42,931 nt of DNA from VMGX01 sp041658885 (GCA_041658885.1 JBAZZJ010000005.1:1-42931); one strand, 5' to 3'; shown: positions 14,808-23,767, numbered from the stretch's first letter. Notes: generated by a model from the letters alone, not told the origin. A program made the numbers and translations.

Positions 14808-14832
14808 CACTTGGAGGCTCGGCCTCCAAGTG
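14808..14832 (+). terminator. Hairpin ending the 11168-14805 operon
   Basis: CACTTGGAGGC (14808-14818) pairs with GCCTCCAAGTG (14822-14832), loop TCG. The 23-nt core is identical to the leader hairpin at 11116-11138, so the operon is bracketed by direct copies. Confidence 0.6.
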
Positions 14833-14927
14833 AAAGTTGTAAAAATTGTAAGTTATGAGGTCTTGCCTAACAACTCTATTGCTCGGCTTTCAAGTGTAAC
14901 TTTCAAATAAAAAATCGGGAATTTGTG

Positions 14928-14991
14928 TATTATAGATGAAAATAGCTCATTAATTAAAAAGTTAACGGGTATGAAAATACCCGTTTTTTTT
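14928..14991 (+). ncRNA. Possible mini-transcript or attenuator before argS
   Basis: TATTAT preceded by GTG (14928-14933) could start a transcript near 14938. It would contain a tiny ORF (MKIAH, ATG at 14936) and end in a strong terminator: AACGGGTAT (14964-14972), GAAA tetraloop, ATACCCGTT (14977-14985), then seven T. The -35 is poor. This could be a ~55-nt sRNA, an attenuator, or simply the terminator of the upstream operon. Confidence 0.4.
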
Positions 14992-14992
14992 G

Positions 14993-14998
14993 TATACT
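14993..14998 (+). promoter_or_regulatory. -10 box for leaderless argS
   Basis: TATACT, preceded by TG (TGTATACT), 7 nt before the argS ATG at 15006. It abuts the T run of the upstream terminator. Confidence 0.55.
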
Positions 14999-15005
14999 AA
15001 ATGCA

Positions 15006-16745
15006 ATGACAAAGGAGAAAATAAGAGATTTAATTAAAGAAGCTCTTTTGGGTCTGTCTATTTACGTTGATGAAAAGGAAATAGAGCTTGAACATCCGGC
15101 CATTTATGAACACGGAGACTATTCAACAAATATTGCCATAACATATATCAAAAAAACAAAAAAACAAGAAAACAAAAAAACAAACATAACTCCTGTTGAA
15201 TTTGCAGAAGAAATTGAAAAAGAATTAATAAAAAACAAACCAAAAGAAATTGAAAAAATTGAAGTCGCTGGCGGTGGTTTTATAAACTTTTATTTTTCAA
15301 AAGATTTTTTTGTTGATTCTGTAAAAAAGGTTCTAAACGATGGAGAAGATTATGGGCGAATGAATTTTTTAAAGAAGCAAAAAACAATGGTTGAATACAC
15401 AGATGCGAATCCGTTTAAAGAGTTTCACATTGGGCATTTAATGAGTAATACAATAGGTGAAGCTATCTCAAGAATAATTGAATTCTGCGGAGCAAAAGTT
15501 AAAAGAGCAAATTATCAAGGAGATGTAGGAATGCACGTTGCAAAAGCTGTTTGGGGGATTAATAAGACGAAGGGGAACATTCCCAAAGAGGGCCTTGACC
15601 CAAAAGATAAGGCAAAATTTTTAGGCATGGCGTATGCAATGGGAGCCAGAAATTATGAAACTAACGAAAATATTAAAAAAGAAATAGAAGAAATAAATAC
15701 AGAAATATATTTAGGTAAAAAGGGAGAAATTAAAAAGTTTTATGAATGGGGAAGAAGAACAAGTTTAGATTATTTTGAAACTATTTATAAAAGACTGGGT
15801 ACAGAATTTGATTATTATTTTTTTGAAAGTGAAACAGCAAAATTAGGTGGAAAGCTCGTTGATGAATATTTGGAAAAGGGAGTGTTTGAAAAAAGTGATA
15901 ATGCGATTATATTTAAAGGAGAAAAATTTGGTCTTCACACTCGCGTTTTTAGAAATTCAAAAGGGCTTCCAACATACGAGGCAAAAGAATTAGGTTTAAG
16001 CAAAATAAAATACAAAAAATATTCATACGGTAAATCTTTAGTTGTTACAGGAAATGAAATAAATGATTATTTTAAAGTTTTACTTAAAGTAATGAGTTTT
16101 ATATACCCCAAATTTGCCGAAAGAACTGTTCATATAGGTCACGGGATGCTTAGATTGCCTGTTGGGAAAATGGGATCAAGAACCGGGGAGGTTATGACGG
16201 CCGAATCTGTAATAGATGAAATTTATAAAAGAGTAAGACCACAAATGGAAGAAAGCGGTTTGCCAGAAGAAATAAGAGATGAAGTTGCCGAAATGGTTTC
16301 AATATCTGCGATTAAATATTCAATATTAAAACAAAAAGCGGGTAAAGATATAATTTTTGATTTAGAAAAGTCGGTTTCTTTTGATGGAGATTCCGGACCC
16401 TATCTTCAATATACATGTGTGAGAGCAAAATCAGTTGTTAAAAAGGCAAAAACAAACGACAAAAAACCCAAAGCAGTTTCAGACAGAAAAGAAATAAATA
16501 ATATAGAAAGGATGATTTACAGATTTTCAGACATAATTAAAAGGTCTGGAGAAGAATATTCCCCACACTATCTTGTTTTATATTTAATTGAATTGGCCGC
16601 AGAATTTAATACTTATTATGCTGTAAATAAAATTATAGGAAATGACAAAGATTCTCAATATCGTTTGGCAATAACAAAGGCCGTTTCCATAATTTTAGAA
16701 AACGGCCTTAAACTTCTCGGCATAAAAGTACCTGAAAAGATGTAA
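15006..16745 (+). CDS. argS: Arginyl-tRNA synthetase
   Basis: 579 aa class I synthetase charging tRNA-Arg. The N-terminal Add1 domain is followed by the catalytic core with DANPFKEFHIGHLMSN (HIGH at 141-144), ANYQGDVGMHVAKAVWG, and GKMGSRTGEVMTAE (387-400), the position of the KMSKS loop, which is degenerate as is common in ArgRS. The DALR anticodon-binding domain has YSPHYLVLYLIELAAEFNTYY near the end. The first domain contains a lysine/asparagine-rich low-complexity stretch (50-60). The ATG at 15006 is chosen because the one at 15001 is in a frame that stops at once. Near the 3' end an inverted repeat (AAGGCCGTTT about 16677, AAACGGCCTT about 16701) lies inside the coding sequence. Confidence 0.95.
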   Translation: MTKEKIRDLIKEALLGLSIYVDEKEIELEHPAIYEHGDYSTNIAITYIKKTKKQENKKTNITPVEFAEEIEKELIKNKPKEIEKIEVAGGGFINFYFSKDFFVDSVKKVLNDGEDYGRMNFLKKQKTMVEYTDANPFKEFHIGHLMSNTIGEAISRIIEFCGAKVKRANYQGDVGMHVAKAVWGINKTKGNIPKEGLDPKDKAKFLGMAYAMGARNYETNENIKKEIEEINTEIYLGKKGEIKKFYEWGRRTSLDYFETIYKRLGTEFDYYFFESETAKLGGKLVDEYLEKGVFEKSDNAIIFKGEKFGLHTRVFRNSKGLPTYEAKELGLSKIKYKKYSYGKSLVVTGNEINDYFKVLLKVMSFIYPKFAERTVHIGHGMLRLPVGKMGSRTGEVMTAESVIDEIYKRVRPQMEESGLPEEIRDEVAEMVSISAIKYSILKQKAGKDIIFDLEKSVSFDGDSGPYLQYTCVRAKSVVKKAKTNDKKPKAVSDRKEINNIERMIYRFSDIIKRSGEEYSPHYLVLYLIELAAEFNTYYAVNKIIGNDKDSQYRLAITKAVSIILENGLKLLGIKVPEKM

Positions 16746-16921
16746 ACATTGTCACAAAACGATAACAGGTGTGTAATTCCGTCACTCGTGCCAAACGAAA
16801 ATGGGGCTTTCATTTGTTAACTCGCTAGGAATTATAAGAAATACTAAAACATTTCTTGCGTTTTCGTTGTTCGCTCATCACAAAAATAAATTTTTGCGTG
16901 AGCTCACTAGAAAATGTCAAA

Positions 16922-17185
16922 TTAAATTTGATGGGCCATCATTTTCATAAGCCTGCTCCCCGTTGATTCAAACAGGACACTTAAACCACCTTGTTTTTTT
17001 AAACAAGTATCAAAAGAATTTGAAAAGACAAAATTATCTCTTTTGGGGGTACAATTATTATTTGGACTTGCGTGCTTGTCAAATATAAACATAATCACGT
17101 CAGCTTCAGAGAAACTTTTTGGTACTATCGCAAGCCCGTGTGTTTCACATTTTTTACAATAATAATGAACTTTTTTGGTAGACAT
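16922..17185 (-). CDS. Small putative zinc-binding orphan (87 aa)
   Basis: Unrecognised. The N-terminal YYCKKCETHG gives a CxxC knuckle (Cys10, Cys13), and His38 and Cys45 could complete a zinc site. The rest (NSFDTCLKKQGGLSVLFEST) is not diagnostic. It is a lone gene with AAGGAG before the ATG and a likely -10 TAGAAT (TGT before it) near 17210 on the minus strand. No clear terminator is seen; the 16746-16921 gap holds only weak palindromes. It belongs by architecture with the other Shine-Dalgarno-led orphans at 10445, 20451, 29869 and 32030. Confidence 0.65.
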   Translation of the reverse strand: MSTKKVHYYCKKCETHGLAIVPKSFSEADVIMFIFDKHASPNNNCTPKRDNFVFSNSFDTCLKKQGGLSVLFESTGSRLMKMMAHQI

Positions 17186-17287
17186 AATATTCTCCTTTTT
17201 TCTTTCCGTATTCTAACAGAAGAAAGCAAAAATTGAAAATATTTAATTCTGGAAACAAATGATCCTATGTGTTAAATTATTACTACT

Positions 17288-20242
17288 ATGCAGGAACAAA
17301 AAAAGACTGAAAAATCAGCCGTTGCGGAAAATGAAGAGAAAATTTTAGAGTTTTGGAGAGAAAATAAAATTTTTAAAAAATCATTAGAAAAACCTTCACC
17401 AAAGGGTGATTTTGTTTTTTATGAAGGACCACCTACTGCAAATGGAAAACCAGGGATACACCACGTAGAGGCGCGTGCTTTTAAAGATTTGATTCCAAGA
17501 TACAAAACAATGAAAGGCTACAGAGTTTTAAGAAAAGCTGGTTGGGATACACACGGTTTGCCAGTTGAACTTGAAGTAGAAAAGAAACTCAAACTGCAAG
17601 GAAAGAAAGAAATTGAAAGTTATGGAATTGAAGAATTTAATAAACAATGCAAAGAAAGTGTTTGGGAATATAAAAAAGATTGGGAAAAAATGACTGAGAG
17701 AATTGCTTTTTGGGTTGATATGGAAAACCCATATATTACATACGATAAAAATTATATAGAATCACTTTGGTGGATAATTAAACAAGCTCACGAGAAAAAT
17801 ATTTTATATAAAGGTTATAAGGTTGTTCCTAATTGTCCAAGATGCGGAACTGCACTTTCTTCACATGAAGTAGCACAAGGTTATAAAAACATAAAAGAAG
17901 ATTCTGTTTATATAAAGTTTAAAATTAAAGGGAAAGACGATGAATACATTTTGGCGTGGACGACAACGCCATGGACGTTGCCTGGCAATATTGCTTTAGC
18001 CGTTGGAGAAAATATAGATTATGTCTTGGCAGAACTCAAAACTCAAAACTCAAAATTCAAAACCACAACTCAAAACTCAAAACTTATTTTAAGTAAAAAT
18101 TTGGTAGAAAAAATTTTAGGAAATTCAGAATATACAATTCTTAAAGAAATGAAAGGAAAAGATTTGGTTGGTTTAGAATATGAACCGCTTTTTTCGGGAA
18201 TTGTCACAGAAAAAACACCAAACGCAAAAAATGCATTTAAAGTTTATTTAGCTGATTTTGTTTCTACCGAAGATGGAACCGGAGTAGTCCATACGGCTGT
18301 GATGTATGGAGCTGATGACTATGAATTGGGAGAAAAAATTGGGTTACCAAAAGTTCATAGCGTAAATTTGGATGGTACCTTTAATGAACTTGTTCCAAAA
18401 TGGCAGGGCAGGTTTGTTAAAGACGTAGAGAAGGAAATTGTTAAAGATTTGGACGAAAGAAATATTTTATATAAAGTTGAAAAATACGCGCACGACTATC
18501 CTTTTTGTTGGAGATGTGATACGCCGTTAATTTATTATGCAAAAGATTCGTGGTATTTCAAAATGAGTGCCTTAAGAGAAGATTTAATAAAAAATAATCA
18601 GACAATAAATTGGATACCGGAACACATCAAAGATGGAAGATTTGGAGAATGGTTGAGAGACGTAAAAGATTGGGCAATTTCAAGGGAAAGATATTGGGGG
18701 ACGCCTATTCCTGTTTGGGAATGTACTAATGCATCGCAGATTCACCCCGCCAAAGGCGGGGTAAACACAGATATAAAAAAAGGATGCGGGCACACCATTG
18801 TTGTTGGAAGTTTTGAGGAATTAGAAAAATTGAGCGGTAAAAAATTAGACGACCCACATAAACCATATATTGATGAAATAAAAATTAAATGTGAAAAATG
18901 TGGTGAAGAGATGAAAAGGGTGCCAGATGTTATGGATTGTTGGTTTGATTCAGGGGCCATGCCTTTTGCCCAATTTCATTATCCTTTTGAGGGTAGGGAA
19001 TTAATTGATGATAAAAAACTTTTCCCAGCGGATTTTATTTCAGAAGCAGTAGATCAAACTCGTGGTTGGTTTTATACACTTCTTGCTGTCTCAACAATTC
19101 TAGGTAAAGGTGCGCCATATAAAAATGTAATTTCTTTAGGACACTTACTTGATAAGAAAGGAAAGAAGATGAGTAAAAGTTTGGGAAATATCGTAAATCC
19201 TGCAGAAATGATAGATAAATATGGTGCGGACGGATTACGTTGGTATTTGTATACAGTTAATCAACCCGAAGACCCGATTCTTTTTGACGAAGAAGCTCTT
19301 AAAAAATCTTCAAGAGTTTTTATGACACTTTCTAATGTAGTTAGTTTCTATAAAATGTTTGCCGATGGAACAAAAATTCAAGATATAAAAGAAAAAGATT
19401 TTGAAAATGTTTTGGATAAATGGATTTTAAATTCAATGAATTCTTTGATTAAAGATGTTAATGGAAATCTTGAAAAATATAGTATTACTACGAGCGCAAG
19501 GAAAATTGATGATTTTATAATGGATTTATCTCAGTGGTATGTAAGAAGGTCTAGAGAGAGATTTAAAGGAGATAATGAAAAAGATAAAGAGAATGCTAAA
19601 AAGTGTCTTGGTTTTGTTTTATTAAACTTAAGTAAATTAATTGCTCCATTTACTCCATTTATAGCCGAAAATGTTTACAAAGAAATTGGCGGGGAAAAGG
19701 AATCAGTTCACTTGGAAAATTATCCTGTTGCAAATGAAAAATTGATAGATGAAAAAGAAAAAGAATTGATGTATGAAACAAGAAAAATCATCTCACTTGG
19801 TTTAGACGGAAGAATGACAAAAAATATAAAAGTTCGTCAGCCATTGCAATTGTTAAAGTTTGGTAAAAAATCTTTAAAGGATGCGAGTGAATATTTAGAG
19901 TTAATAAAAGACGAAGTGAATGTGAAGGAAGTTTCGTTCAGTGATAAATTAGAAGAAGATGATATTGAAATGGATTTTGAATTAACAAATGAATTGATTC
20001 AAGAGGGAATTATGAGAGATTTATTAAGACAAATTCAAGATATGAGAAAAACAAAAGGACTTGTCCCACAAAACATAGTTTCTCTAGAAGTTAATTCCAA
20101 TAAGTCTGGTAAAGAAATTATAAAAAAATTTGAAAGCGTGATAAAAAAGACTGCGGGACTTAAAGAAATAAAATTTGTGAGTGAATTTGATGGGGAAGAA
20201 CTTAAAACAGAAAAAATAAATTTTAGATTAAAGATCTTATAA
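17288..20242 (+). CDS. ileS: Isoleucyl-tRNA synthetase
   Basis: 984 aa class I synthetase. Catalytic motifs are PGIHHVEAR (HIGH position, 56-61) and KKMSKSLGN (KMSKS 627-631). The CP1 editing region contains WTTTPWTLPGNIALAVG. The zinc-knuckle-like pairs CPRCGTALSSHE and WRCDTPLIYYAKDSWYFKM are present. The wording of many blocks (RIAFWVDMENPYITYD; KVVPNCPRCGTALSSHEVAQGYK) is that of the long, Thermus-type form rather than the E. coli type. Two odd insertions are visible: a TCAAAACTCAAAA-type repeat coding for about 249-268, and a GC-rich palindrome (18743-18762) coding for IHPAKGGVNTDI just before a CGH zinc-like element. Likely leaderless or nearly so, since no Shine-Dalgarno is seen. Confidence 0.96.
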   Translation: MQEQKKTEKSAVAENEEKILEFWRENKIFKKSLEKPSPKGDFVFYEGPPTANGKPGIHHVEARAFKDLIPRYKTMKGYRVLRKAGWDTHGLPVELEVEKKLKLQGKKEIESYGIEEFNKQCKESVWEYKKDWEKMTERIAFWVDMENPYITYDKNYIESLWWIIKQAHEKNILYKGYKVVPNCPRCGTALSSHEVAQGYKNIKEDSVYIKFKIKGKDDEYILAWTTTPWTLPGNIALAVGENIDYVLAELKTQNSKFKTTTQNSKLILSKNLVEKILGNSEYTILKEMKGKDLVGLEYEPLFSGIVTEKTPNAKNAFKVYLADFVSTEDGTGVVHTAVMYGADDYELGEKIGLPKVHSVNLDGTFNELVPKWQGRFVKDVEKEIVKDLDERNILYKVEKYAHDYPFCWRCDTPLIYYAKDSWYFKMSALREDLIKNNQTINWIPEHIKDGRFGEWLRDVKDWAISRERYWGTPIPVWECTNASQIHPAKGGVNTDIKKGCGHTIVVGSFEELEKLSGKKLDDPHKPYIDEIKIKCEKCGEEMKRVPDVMDCWFDSGAMPFAQFHYPFEGRELIDDKKLFPADFISEAVDQTRGWFYTLLAVSTILGKGAPYKNVISLGHLLDKKGKKMSKSLGNIVNPAEMIDKYGADGLRWYLYTVNQPEDPILFDEEALKKSSRVFMTLSNVVSFYKMFADGTKIQDIKEKDFENVLDKWILNSMNSLIKDVNGNLEKYSITTSARKIDDFIMDLSQWYVRRSRERFKGDNEKDKENAKKCLGFVLLNLSKLIAPFTPFIAENVYKEIGGEKESVHLENYPVANEKLIDEKEKELMYETRKIISLGLDGRMTKNIKVRQPLQLLKFGKKSLKDASEYLELIKDEVNVKEVSFSDKLEEDDIEMDFELTNELIQEGIMRDLLRQIQDMRKTKGLVPQNIVSLEVNSNKSGKEIIKKFESVIKKTAGLKEIKFVSEFDGEELKTEKINFRLKIL
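18743..18762 (+). repeat. In-frame GC-rich palindrome inside ileS
   Basis: CACCCCGCC, AAA, GGCGGGGT, followed by AAACACAGAT. The same element in reverse orientation is at 33671-33705 inside the minus-strand gene at 33668. Both encode PAKGGVNTD. Confidence 0.8.
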
Positions 20243-20244
20243 TC

Positions 20245-20273
20245 TTTACTTGGGTGCTCCGCATCCAAGTAAA
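20245..20273 (+). terminator. ileS terminator-like hairpin
   Basis: TTTACTTGGGTGC (20245-20257) pairs with 20261-20273 with one G-U, loop TCC. It resembles the CTTGGAGGC hairpins around the 11-14.8 kb operon. Confidence 0.6.
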
Positions 20274-20356
20274 AGTGGTTTAAACACAGTTTTAAATAAG
20301 ATCTGAATTATTCGAGGGTTGTCCATGGTGGTTGTGTTGATTTCAAAGTTTTAAGT

Positions 20357-20396
20357 GAGCCACGATATCTCTGCTATAGCAGAGATATCGTGGCTC
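20357..20396. repeat. Perfect 40-bp palindrome
   Basis: Each 20-nt half (20357-20376 and 20377-20396) is the exact reverse complement of the other, with no spacer, followed by TTTC. It begins GAGCCACGATATC. It could act as a terminator, but perfect palindromes of this length without a loop are unusual. The rest of 20274-20356 holds nothing I can name. Confidence 0.8.
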
Positions 20397-20418
20397 TTTC
20401 ATAATATTCAAAAATTAA

Positions 20419-20448
20419 AAAAGCGGTGGTTTGGTAACCACCGCTTTT
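20419..20448. terminator. Bidirectional terminator of the 20451 gene
   Basis: AAAAGCGGTGGTT (20419-20431) pairs with AACCACCGCTTTT (20436-20448), loop TGGT, with A/T runs on both sides. Confidence 0.85.
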
Positions 20449-20450
20449 GT

Positions 20451-20771
20451 TCATTGCAAAACGCAATCGTTTGTTATTAAAATATAATTACCCGGTATAT
20501 TTTCCTCAATCCATCTTTTTGAGAAATCAAACCCTTTTTTCTCAAGTTTATCTAGCAATTCAAACTTGCGAATCTGAAACTTTTCTTCTTTGATGTTCAG
20601 AGCAATTACCGAATCATTACTAACAAGAGAACTCAATATAAAAACTGACACATCGGAGTAATGGTGACTGACTTCAAGTTTAGTCCCCTCCAATTCATCT
20701 GCCACCTTTTTTGGTAGTAATACATTTGTTGCGTTTTTAAAACTAAGCGTTATTGTTTCCTTTTCAGCCAT
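20451..20771 (-). CDS. Orphan protein (106 aa)
   Basis: Unrecognised soluble alpha/beta protein. It begins MAEKETITLSFKNATNVLLPKKV, where the strand-turn pattern and LPKKVADEL resemble small DNA-binding or antitoxin-like folds, but I cannot claim this. The C-terminal half has charged helix KFELLDKLEKKGFDFSKRW and ends DCVLQ. It is a single-gene unit with promoter TTGACA / TAGAAT (20860-20887, minus), AAAGGAG before the ATG, and its own terminator at 20419-20448. Confidence 0.72.
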   Translation of the reverse strand: MAEKETITLSFKNATNVLLPKKVADELEGTKLEVSHHYSDVSVFILSSLVSNDSVIALNIKEEKFQIRKFELLDKLEKKGFDFSKRWIEENIPGNYILITNDCVLQ

Positions 20772-20859
20772 TATTTCTCCTTTGTTTATTGATTTTAAAA
20801 AACTGGCACGACTCTTTAAAAACTCGTTTAGGGTTTTTAAAGTATTGAACTTTTCACTG

Positions 20860-20887
20860 ATTCTATTCTTTTTGCCGTTTTTGTCAA
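20860..20887 (-). promoter_or_regulatory. Promoter of the 20451-20771 gene
   Basis: On the minus strand: TTGACA (20887-20882), 16-bp spacer, TAGAAT (20865-20860). Expected leader about 80 nt. Confidence 0.72.
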
Positions 20888-20993
20888 CTTTTGTTTTTAT
20901 ATTTTCAATTTTCTATTCTCTAATTGTAGCGCCTGTCCGCCCCTGGAGGAAATAGGGGGATAGTTTTCTTTCTATACCACAGGAAATACAGTG

Positions 20994-21059
20994 TATAATT
21001 TTGTTAGTAATATGTTTTTATGATTTAGTGATTTAGTGATTTGGTGATTTAATGTTTGT
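20994..21059 (+). promoter_or_regulatory. recO promoter and GTGATTTA-repeat leader
   Basis: TATAAT (20994-20999), preceded by TG, is the likely -10. The leader then contains three imperfect copies of GTGATTTA. Similar TTTATGATTTAGTGA-like strings lie before nusG, the 21797 gene and at 37700-37728, so this is a recurrent noncoding repeat. Confidence 0.5.
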
Positions 21060-21647
21060 ATGTACAAAATCTACACAACAGATGGATTAATTATAGAAAA
21101 CAGGATTTTTGGAGAATCCAATAAGATTTATTTTATTTTAACTAGAGATTTTGGGTTAATAAAAGCAACGGCACAAGGTGTTTGTAAGGTAGAATCAAAA
21201 CAAAAGTTTGGGCTTCAAACATTATCGTTTTCAAAAATATCACTTGTAAAAGGAAAGGAAATTTGGAAAATAACAAGCGCCGTTCCAATAGAAAATGTTT
21301 TTTATAATTTTATAGGTCAAAAAGAAAAACTTAGTTTGTTTATAAGAGTAATTTCTCTCGTTAAGAAACTTTTAGTTGAAGAAGAAAAAGAGCCTATTTT
21401 TTTTGATGTTGTTAAATCTCTCTACAAATTTTTAAAAACTGAAAATGAAAACAATAAAGACAAATTAAGCTCTGCTGAGCTGTTGACGGTCATGAAGATT
21501 TTACATGCGTCTGGTTATCTTGGTGAAAATAAAAATTTTGGTAATTTACTTAAAGATGATGATTTTAGCGATGAGATAATGAACAATATAAAAAGAATTA
21601 AAAAAGAAATGTTAAAAGAGATAAATTTAGTAATGGCGGAAATTTGA
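21060..21647 (+). CDS. recO: DNA repair protein RecO
   Basis: 195 aa RecO-type recombination mediator that helps load RecA on SSB-coated DNA. The N-terminal OB-fold is clear: YTTDGLIIENRIFGESNKIYFILTRDFGLIKATAQGVCKVESK. A helical middle domain follows. It is shorter than the ~240 aa of well-studied RecO proteins, and the zinc-ribbon cysteines of the C-terminal part are missing. recA and ssb are both in this window but not adjacent. The stop codon is inside the terminator at 21642-21670. Confidence 0.85.
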   Translation: MYKIYTTDGLIIENRIFGESNKIYFILTRDFGLIKATAQGVCKVESKQKFGLQTLSFSKISLVKGKEIWKITSAVPIENVFYNFIGQKEKLSLFIRVISLVKKLLVEEEKEPIFFDVVKSLYKFLKTENENNKDKLSSAELLTVMKILHASGYLGENKNFGNLLKDDDFSDEIMNNIKRIKKEMLKEINLVMAEI

Positions 21648-21720
21648 AACCTCTTGGAGAGGCTTCAAATCTACCCCGGTAAAATATCTTTCAGATTTTA
21701 CAGGGCAGGTAATATTTTTT
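21642..21720 (+). terminator. recO terminator followed by an ACCCCGGT...ACAGGGC repeat
   Basis: The hairpin 21642-21654 with 21658-21670 overlaps the recO stop. It is followed by ACCCCGGTAAAATAT ... ATTTTACAGGGCAGGTAA and a T run (about 21673-21720), a copy of the hairpin family at 28783-28958 that here can also terminate. Confidence 0.65.
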
Positions 21721-21784
21721 GTTTTTAATTTTTTTAACTGCGTTTTGATGTTTTTGTGCTTTTATGCTTTAGTGATTTTGATGC

Positions 21785-21790
21785 TATAAT
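21785..21790 (+). promoter_or_regulatory. Extended -10 box for a leaderless mRNA
   Basis: TATAAT preceded by TGC, an extended -10, with the ATG at 21797 only 6 nt later. No Shine-Dalgarno. Confidence 0.65.
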
Positions 21791-21796
21791 TATTCC

Positions 21797-23731
21797 ATGG
21801 AAACGGGGAACTATAAGAGTAGAATAGAAAATTTAAAAAGCCGCCTTTACTCTAGAAAGGCAAGTTTGAACAAAACTGAGAAAAATATAAATCTTAAACC
21901 AAAAGAGTTTGATTTAAAACCTACGTGGGGGTCTAAAGAAATAGATAGTAATAAGTTAAACATAGAAAATATTATGGGTAAAAAGAAAAAATTTACACTA
22001 AATAAACTATTTATATCGTCAATAATTTTTCTCTTTCTTGCTGGAGTTTTTGCTTTCTTTTCCCTCACGGGAGGTGGTAATAGTATTTCTTCAGATAATA
22101 TAGACATAGAACTTTCAGGTCCAGTATCAATAGGGTCAGGAGAAATTTTAACTCTTGAAATAGATATTTTAAATAAAAATTCTGTGAGCCTTGAAACAGC
22201 CGACCTTTTGATTGAATATCCAGAGGGGACTAGAGCCTCATCAAATATAAAGAATGTGCTTAAGAGAGACAGACAATCTTTTCAAACAATAAAATCAGGA
22301 GAGAAAAAAAGCACGGTTGCCAAATCTGTTTTGTTTGGCGAGGAGGGGACTAAGAAAGAAATAAAAATTGGGATAGAATATCGCGTTCCTGGTTCAAACG
22401 CTATTTTTTATAAAGAAAAAAAATATGAAATAGAGATAAATGCTTCTCCAGTATCTCTTGCGGTTTCTTCTCCTAAAGAAATAAATTCTGGGCAAGAAAT
22501 TGAGTTTAAAATTGATGTTAAATCTAATTCAGAAAACAAAATAGAAAATCTTCTTTTAGAAGCGGAATTTCCTTTTGGTTTTAAACCCGGAAAATCAACG
22601 CCAAATTCTTCTTTTGGAGATAATTTGTGGGAGATTAGTTTAAATCCTTTAGAGAAAAAAACAATTTATATAAGCGGTGCAATTAATGGGCAAGATGGTG
22701 AAAAAAGAACGTTTAGATTTAATGTAGGGGTAAAAAAAGACAACGACGAGAAAACAATAGAAGTAAATTTTATAACTTATTCCGAACAGATAACCATCAA
22801 AAAATCTTTTATAAGTTTGAATATGAGTGTAAACAGAGATTCTTCATTAGAAGACCAAATAACGAGTGCAGGAGAAACGGTGAGAGTAGATATTTCGTGG
22901 AAAAATAATTTAGAAACAAAAATAACGGATGCAGTATTAAAAGTAGAATTAGACGGCGACATCATTGATGAATCTTCCATATCTTCATTGAATGGTTTTT
23001 ATAATTCTGCAAACAATACTATAACTTGGGATAAACGAAATATAAGTGGGCTCGGAGTTTTGGAATCAGGAGACGGAGGGGATACGAGTTTTAGTTTTAG
23101 AACCTTGAATAACGTAAAGGATACACTTTCAAGGGTTCCGGAGATAAATATTTATGTGACAATAGACGGAACGGAACCAACCGAATCTGGAAGTACGTCA
23201 AGAATTATTACATCTGCTACAACAAGAAAAATCAAAGTTTCCTCAAACGTTTCTTTAAACCCAAGACCAGTTTATTATTCAGGAAAACTTATAAATAACG
23301 GCCCAATTCCGCCCAAGGTCGGGAGCGAGACTACTTACACAGTTATTATTTCTCTTTCAAATTCAATAAATGATGTTTCTGGTGGAAAAGTAAAGATGGT
23401 TCTTCCTTCTTATATAAGATGGATGGGGACCGTTGTTCCGTCAGAAGAAAAAGTAAGTTTTAATCCTGTTGGTGGGGAGGTTGAATGGAGTGTGGGTGAT
23501 ATCTACAAAGGAATTGGATACACAAGGGAAGCGAAGGAAGTTCAGTTTCAAATAGCACTTACTCCTAGCTCAAGCCAGATTGGTTCATCTGCAGTTCTTG
23601 TTGACAATATAGTATTTACAGGCATGGACACGTTTACAGACACAGAGATAAAAATTACAGGGAAACAATTAACGACGAGACTAAAAACAGATTCAAAATT
23701 TAAGGATGGAGATGATGTAGTAATTAAATAA
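21797..23731 (+). CDS. Surface-anchored protein with Ig-like domains (644 aa)
   Basis: A polar, basic cytoplasmic N-terminus of about 65 residues precedes one membrane helix (about 70-90). The remainder is all-beta and likely outside the membrane. It contains repeated units that begin with an NxVSLE- or NKIENLLLEAEFPFGF-like strand, as in DUF11/CARDB-type Ig-like domains of surface proteins. The junction at residues 499-512 (NNGPIPPKVGSETT) is encoded by a degenerate GC-rich palindrome. It is first in a run with the permease, metG and tatD. No enzyme motif is visible; an envelope-structural or binding role is the best guess. Confidence 0.75.
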   Translation: METGNYKSRIENLKSRLYSRKASLNKTEKNINLKPKEFDLKPTWGSKEIDSNKLNIENIMGKKKKFTLNKLFISSIIFLFLAGVFAFFSLTGGGNSISSDNIDIELSGPVSIGSGEILTLEIDILNKNSVSLETADLLIEYPEGTRASSNIKNVLKRDRQSFQTIKSGEKKSTVAKSVLFGEEGTKKEIKIGIEYRVPGSNAIFYKEKKYEIEINASPVSLAVSSPKEINSGQEIEFKIDVKSNSENKIENLLLEAEFPFGFKPGKSTPNSSFGDNLWEISLNPLEKKTIYISGAINGQDGEKRTFRFNVGVKKDNDEKTIEVNFITYSEQITIKKSFISLNMSVNRDSSLEDQITSAGETVRVDISWKNNLETKITDAVLKVELDGDIIDESSISSLNGFYNSANNTITWDKRNISGLGVLESGDGGDTSFSFRTLNNVKDTLSRVPEINIYVTIDGTEPTESGSTSRIITSATTRKIKVSSNVSLNPRPVYYSGKLINNGPIPPKVGSETTYTVIISLSNSINDVSGGKVKMVLPSYIRWMGTVVPSEEKVSFNPVGGEVEWSVGDIYKGIGYTREAKEVQFQIALTPSSSQIGSSAVLVDNIVFTGMDTFTDTEIKITGKQLTTRLKTDSKFKDGDDVVIK

Positions 23732-23767
23732 CGTTGTGGTATTATGTTTTAAAATAGTTGAATAAAC

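Noticed and set aside
18034..18090. Frameshift or assembly error in ileS at the TCAAAACTCAAAA repeat
   Set aside because: The frame stays open and resumes a normal CP1 sequence; it reads as an in-frame low-complexity insertion.
20274..20356. tRNA gene
   Set aside because: No T-loop GGTTCRA consensus, no acceptor pairing and no CCA end. I found no tRNA-like cloverleaf in the other gaps either.
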